Assembly (NCBI RefSeq): GCF_002583555.1
Contig: NZ_BEGX01000009.1
Coordinates: forward strand, 62,001-126,000
Length of the DNA stretch: 64,000 nucleotides
Reading direction: 5' to 3'
Source of the DNA: Pseudonocardia sp. N23
GTDB lineage: Bacteria > Actinomycetota > Actinomycetes > Mycobacteriales > Pseudonocardiaceae
The notes below the pieces were generated by a model. It searched no databases. It was not told where the DNA came from and saw only the letters and a list, made by a program, of their open reading frames with translations. Each line of letters starts with the position of its first letter. Positions within the stretch are counted from its first letter, which is position 1. Made by a program: the position numbers and the translations under genes. Positions 60,594 to 64,000 of this stretch are shown here, in pieces.

Positions 60594-61759
60594 GCCGGGC
60601 CGCGGTCCGCGGCGGGATCGGGGTCGGCGGGATCGGGGTCGGGGTCGGCGCCGAGGGCGGGCGGTGCGTCGTCCACCGCGGGGGCGGGGCCGGGCGGCTC
60701 CGGTGCGGGTCCGCTGGAGAGCAGCCCGGAGATCCAGCGGGTGTCCGGGTCGGCGTCGAGCAGCAGCGCCTTGGCCAGCAGGGTCAGCGGGATGGCCAGC
60801 ACCGCGCCGAGCGGGCCGATCGCGAACGACCAGAAGACCAGCGACAGGAACGTCAACGTCAGCGAGAGGTTCACGGCATCGCTGAGGAACTTGGGCTGGA
60901 TCACCGACTGGATGACGAAGTTGATGATCACGTACGCCACGACCACGATGATCATCAGCTGCGGGCCGCCCTCGAGCAGCGCCAGCAGGGCGGGCGGCAG
61001 CAGCCCGATCACGAAGCCGATGTTCGGGATGTAGTTGGTGACGAACGCGAGCAACGCCCACAGCAGCGGCAGCGGCACCCCCAGCGCCCAGAGGAGGGCG
61101 CCGTCGACGACCGCGACGATCAGCCCGAACACCGTCGTGACGAGCAGGTAGCTGCGGGTCCCGTGGACGAAGTCGCCCAGCGCGGCGACGACCGCGTTGC
61201 GCTCACCGCGCAGGCCCTCCAGCCGGTGTGAGAAGTGCAGGGCGTCGAGTCCCATGAACGCGACGACGAAGAGCAGGAAGAGCAGGTTCGACAGGGTGCC
61301 GGCGAGCCCGGCCAGGATGTCACTGACGATCCCCAGGAGGGTGCCGAACGACAGCCCGTCCAGTGCCGCCCGGAACTGGTCGGGCCCGACACCGAGCTGC
61401 TGCAGCCAGGCGGTGACGTCGGCGATGAGCGTCGCGAACCGGTCCTGGTAGGCGGGCAGCAGCGACGCGAGCTCGGCGACGGACAGCGCGAACGCCGCGG
61501 CCAGGCCGATGACCACGGCGAACACCGCCACGAGGGTGGCCGTCACGGCGAGCCACATCGGCGCCCCGCGGCGGCGGAGGATGCCGGTCAGCGGATGCAC
61601 GCCGATCACGAGGACCAGGGCGAGCAGCGTCGGGGCGAGGATCGACGAGATGCCCTGCAGCCCGGCGACGATGATCACGAACGCGGCCAGTCCGAGCACC
61701 ACGATCAGCCCCCGCGGCAGCATCCAGCGGGGCTCGGGGGAAGGGCGGACGGTTGTCAT
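60590..61759 (-). CDS. AI-2E family transporter (PerM-like)
   Basis: 389 residues with seven or eight membrane helices: RGLIVVLGLAAFVIIVAGL, SILAPTLLALVLVIGVHPLTGILRRRG, then the family signature LLPLLWALLAFVTNYIPNIGFVIGLLPPALLALL (seen here as PLPLLWALLAFVTNYIPNIG) and VIINFVIQSVIQPKFLSDAVNLSLTLTFLSLVFW. The acidic, Pro-rich tail (DPDPDPADPDP) is low complexity. ATG with a weak ribosome site. Substrate unknown; few family members move autoinducer-2. Confidence 0.9.
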   Translation of the reverse strand: MTTVRPSPEPRWMLPRGLIVVLGLAAFVIIVAGLQGISSILAPTLLALVLVIGVHPLTGILRRRGAPMWLAVTATLVAVFAVVIGLAAAFALSVAELASLLPAYQDRFATLIADVTAWLQQLGVGPDQFRAALDGLSFGTLLGIVSDILAGLAGTLSNLLFLLFVVAFMGLDALHFSHRLEGLRGERNAVVAALGDFVHGTRSYLLVTTVFGLIVAVVDGALLWALGVPLPLLWALLAFVTNYIPNIGFVIGLLPPALLALLEGGPQLMIIVVVAYVIINFVIQSVIQPKFLSDAVNLSLTLTFLSLVFWSFAIGPLGAVLAIPLTLLAKALLLDADPDTRWISGLLSSGPAPEPPGPAPAVDDAPPALGADPDPDPADPDPAADRGPA

Positions 61760-61886
61760 GCGGCGACGATCCCACCTCGCACCGCTCCTGCCTCGTCCGC
61801 CCCGGGTCGACCGACTGTCCACTGTCGGCAGTGCGGACCGGCTCGTGTGGACGCTGTAGTCAGGCGCGCGGCGGGCTCAGGCCCGA

Positions 61887-62783
61887 TCAGCCCAGTGTCA
61901 CCAGCGCACCCGCCGCGATGTCGACCTGCACCCGGGTGTCCGCGTCGAGCTCGACGACCTCGCCGTCGAGCTGCATCGGGGTCGGCTGCCGGACGACGAA
62001 CCCGTAGTGGGTGGCGCTGGGCTGCCTCCCGAGCCCGCGCACCGCCGCCCTGATCGCGACGCCCAGGACCTTCCACCGGGACACGTGCGGCAAGGCGATC
62101 ACCTCGAACCGGCCGTCGTCGGGCCGGCCGGCGTCGCTCAGCGTCGCGTACTTCGCCATCCGCCGGATGTTCGCGAAGAGCAGGCTGTCGAAGTCGCGCC
62201 GGGTGCCGTCGTCGAGGGTGACGGTGAACGGGTGGAGCCGCCCGAACGTCCGCACGACCGACACGATCTCCCGCAGTGACCCCTTGCCGCCCTTCTCGAG
62301 GTCTACGGCGACGATCGGCGTCAACCCCAGGCCGACGTAGGAGTGCGCGTAGCGGACGACGGCGTCGGGTCCCTCGCCGATCGTGAGCCGCAGGAGGTCG
62401 TGACGGCGGACCTCGCCCGCCACGATGGCGTCGCCGAGGGGGCGGTCGCGGGTGGCACTGCGGTGGTCGTTGGCGTTGCCCGCGGCCATGACCGCGCAGA
62501 CCGCGTCGCTCCCCTCGGCCTGCTGCACCCCGTCGACGACCTCGTTGTAGCCGCCGTCGCCGCTCACCGACACGATCAACGACCGCGGGACGGCGGCCGC
62601 GTCGCGGGCGAGGTCGCGGGCGTGACCGGCGTGTTCGGTGGGCCTCAGGGTGACCGGCACTCCCGGCAGCCGGCGGTCGAGGTCGGCGCGGAGCTCCTCG
62701 GCCAGGTCGGCGGCCGGTCCGGTGCTGTGCGGGTTGAAGATCAGGACGACGTGGTCGAACGGGCTGTCGGTCTGGATGGTCAT
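61887..62783 (-). CDS. diacylglycerol kinase-family protein
   Basis: 298 residues of the DAGK/sphingosine-kinase-type fold. Nucleotide site: HVVLIFNPHSTGPAADLA at the start (family IxNPxSG), SVSGDGGYNEVVDGV (family GDGTxxEV with Tyr in place of Thr-Val) and VMAAGNANDHRSATRD (family GTxNDFAR with Asn for Thr). C-terminal beta domain ends in QLDGEVVELDADTRVQVDIAAGAL. ATG 62783 has AGGA 8 bases upstream; ATG three codons earlier is possible. The lipid substrate is not known; it may act on diacylglycerol or a related lipid. Confidence 0.85.
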   Translation of the reverse strand: MTIQTDSPFDHVVLIFNPHSTGPAADLAEELRADLDRRLPGVPVTLRPTEHAGHARDLARDAAAVPRSLIVSVSGDGGYNEVVDGVQQAEGSDAVCAVMAAGNANDHRSATRDRPLGDAIVAGEVRRHDLLRLTIGEGPDAVVRYAHSYVGLGLTPIVAVDLEKGGKGSLREIVSVVRTFGRLHPFTVTLDDGTRRDFDSLLFANIRRMAKYATLSDAGRPDDGRFEVIALPHVSRWKVLGVAIRAAVRGLGRQPSATHYGFVVRQPTPMQLDGEVVELDADTRVQVDIAAGALVTLG

Positions 62784-62792
62784 CGACTGCAT

Positions 62793-63089
62793 CCTGTCCT
62801 CGCGCGAGACTCAGCCCATTTGTACCCGCTCGCGCCGTCGGCCGCGCTCGCTGCCGCGCCCTCCCGAGGGTCGTCACCGCGTGCGGCGGACGCGGTGGCG
62901 GAGGTGGGACCCATCGGTCGGTCGCGATCCGCCGCCCCTCCGCACGGCCGCATGTACGTCTGCAGCACCATGGCGCAGAGTGCCGGCAGACGCGGACCAG
63001 TGACGCGGAGGTGTCATGTTCGGCGACGAGATCGTGCTCGCCACCATCGACAGGGGCGAGCGTCCGGGGTGCGCTGCATCCACGGTCCG
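62793..63089. other. gene-less stretch before the partial regulator
   Basis: About 300 bases. A 35-codon plus-strand frame at 63016-63123 has a good GGAGG site 4 bases upstream of its ATG, but it runs into the end of the opposite gene and looks like no known family. It is not called as a gene. Confidence 0.4.
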
Positions 63090-64000
63090 TCAGGTGAGCC
63101 CGAACTCCCGCATCTTCCGGTAGAGGGTGTTGCGGCCGATCCCGAGCGCTGCTGCGGCCCTGCTCCGGTTGCCCTCGGCAGCGCGTAGCGCCTCCGCGAC
63201 CGCGTCCCGCTCGGCGGACTCCATCAGGCCCGACGTCGGACGTGCCGTCCGCAGCTCGTCGGGCAGGTCGTCGACCTCGACGATGCGGCCCCTCGCCCGC
63301 CGGGCGAGCAGCCGAACGGTCATGTCCAGCTCGGCCAGGTTCCCCGGCCAGCGCCAGCCGGCCAGCCGTTCCCACACCGCGGCGGACAGGGTGGTGGCCG
63401 ACTCCGGCTCCGGCAGGGCCGCCAGCGTCGCCCGGACCAGTGCGGGGATCCGTTCACGACGCTGGTCGAGGGAGGGCAGCCGCACGGTGGTGGCGACCCG
63501 GCGGACGACGGCGAGAGCGTCGTCGTCGGCCGCGTCGAGGTCCGCGGTCAGCGCGACGGGGGCCCCGGTGTCGATCAGCGCCTGCAGCTGCGCCGCCGAG
63601 GGCACCGGGTCGGCGTGCACCCGCCGGACGATCACGGCACGCCCCGTGGAGGTGGCCGAGCGGGCGGCGTCGAACCATCCGGGGTCCAGCTGTGGTTCGG
63701 CCACCAGCGGATCCCCGGCACCCCGCTCGCGCAGGGCCCGCAGCGCCGTCCGCAGCTTCCCGGTCCCGGCCGCGCCGGTCACCGCCAGGGTCTCGCCGTG
63801 GCGGACCGCCACCTCGAGCTCCCTGTGCACAGCGGGATCGTCGTGCAGCGGAGCGTGGGGCGGGCGAGGGCCGCTCCTGCGTTCCGACGGTGCCCGGTGC
63901 GGCAGGGGACGCACGCTGAACGCCCGCCTGCCGCCCTCGTCGATGGGCTCGACGAGGGCGTCGTGCAGCCCGTCGGCCAGCGGGACCCGCATCCGTCCGG
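63090..64000 (-). CDS. AcoR-like regulator, C-terminal part (cut by window end)
   Basis: About 303 codons of the end of a GAF/AAA+/Fis-type regulator. A shortened P-loop is seen as VTGAAGTGKLRTALRAL, then ALTADLDAADDDALAVVRRVATTVRLPSLDQRRERIPALV, WRWPGNLAELDMTVRLLA and the Fis helix-turn-helix AAEGNRSRAAAALGIGRNTLYRKMREFGLT. The AAA+ core is small and lacks GAFTGA. The frame is still open at the right edge, so the GAF part is probably outside; an internal ATG at 63992 is unlikely to be the true start. Targets unknown. Confidence 0.8.
   Translation of the reverse strand, partial: GRMRVPLADGLHDALVEPIDEGGRRAFSVRPLPHRAPSERRSGPRPPHAPLHDDPAVHRELEVAVRHGETLAVTGAAGTGKLRTALRALRERGAGDPLVAEPQLDPGWFDAARSATSTGRAVIVRRVHADPVPSAAQLQALIDTGAPVALTADLDAADDDALAVVRRVATTVRLPSLDQRRERIPALVRATLAALPEPESATTLSAAVWERLAGWRWPGNLAELDMTVRLLARRARGRIVEVDDLPDELRTARPTSGLMESAERDAVAEALRAAEGNRSRAAAALGIGRNTLYRKMREFGLT

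Noticed and set aside
63016-63123. 35-codon frame with a GGAGG ribosome site
   Set aside because: It overlaps the end of the opposite regulator gene and has no recognisable sequence; too weak to call.
1-64000. Mobile elements, prophage or integrative element
   Set aside because: No transposase, integrase, recombinase, terminal repeats or attachment-site duplication was found; the decayed genes are not bordered by such marks.

Overview
The window reads as chromosome from a high-GC actinobacterium. Third codon positions are almost all G/C, GTG starts are common, and operon genes are repeatedly joined by 4-bp GTGA/ATGA stop-start overlaps. The gene set (SigF/RsbW partner switching, GAF-ANTAR proteins, Dps, MMPL, DUF4126, cobalamin-riboswitch control of nrdAB and metE) fits Pseudonocardiaceae; a Pseudonocardia-like host is an inference, as there is no rRNA gene here. 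No tRNA, CRISPR array, insertion sequence or prophage was seen.

Layout. 1-3017: a peptide/nickel-type ABC importer on the minus strand, cut by the window edge. 3570-11225: a B12-responsive block. A cobalamin riboswitch precedes nrdA-nrdB (aerobic ribonucleotide reductase; the NrdB metal site is of class Ic type), and a nearly identical riboswitch on the other strand precedes metE (B12-independent methionine synthase). Both units therefore look switched off when B12 is plentiful, which implies B12-dependent NrdJ and MetH elsewhere. 11246-15322: redox genes (ferredoxin-reductase-like, phytoene-desaturase-like, SRPBCC) among decayed genes. 15693-19216: a stress-signalling pair (STAS; GAF-SpoIIE-HATPase), a DUF4126 protein and Dps. 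19235-22337: GT2, PIG-L deacetylase/methyltransferase fusion and acyl-CoA dehydrogenase-like protein in one coupled operon. 22493-27582: hypotheticals, a SnoaL-like protein, a Crp/Fnr regulator, and an LLM flavoprotein / alpha-beta hydrolase / epimerase catabolic-type group. 27984-30172: SigF-type sigma factor, RsbW-like kinase, hemerythrin. 30409-34455: four glycosyltransferases in one coupled operon. 34506-36169: two convergent-context GAF-ANTAR genes, transcribed away from each other. 36185-43602: two divergent SDRs, TetR-MMPL, a ferric-reductase-like flavocytochrome coupled to a 53-residue membrane peptide, and an SRPBCC protein.

44181-52126 is the most coherent candidate for an undescribed system: an epimerase with a zinc-knuckle-like insert, a GT2, a DUF2064 transferase, a methyltransferase, a histidine kinase/response regulator pair, a fusion of a membrane cytochrome b-like domain to a periplasmic molybdenum-cofactor domain, a small membrane partner and a GT-C-like membrane protein. 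A 10-bp motif occurs as an inverted repeat between the regulator and the Mo-enzyme gene and again before the GT2 operon, which suggests one regulon that couples redox sensing to surface-glycan assembly. 52471-64000 holds a small Cys-containing protein, methionine aminopeptidase with a divergent XRE regulator, a PEBP, a GMC oxidoreductase with its subunit-3 partner, IclR plus an AcoR-like regulator, YihY, AI-2E and DAG-kinase family proteins, and a second AcoR-like regulator cut by the edge.

A striking background feature is gene decay. At least five loci (HpaB-like, beta-lactamase-like, pyruvate-oxidase-like, BisC-like, GNAT-like) are short relics with frameshifts, truncations or internal deletions, but with recognisable family motifs still in order.
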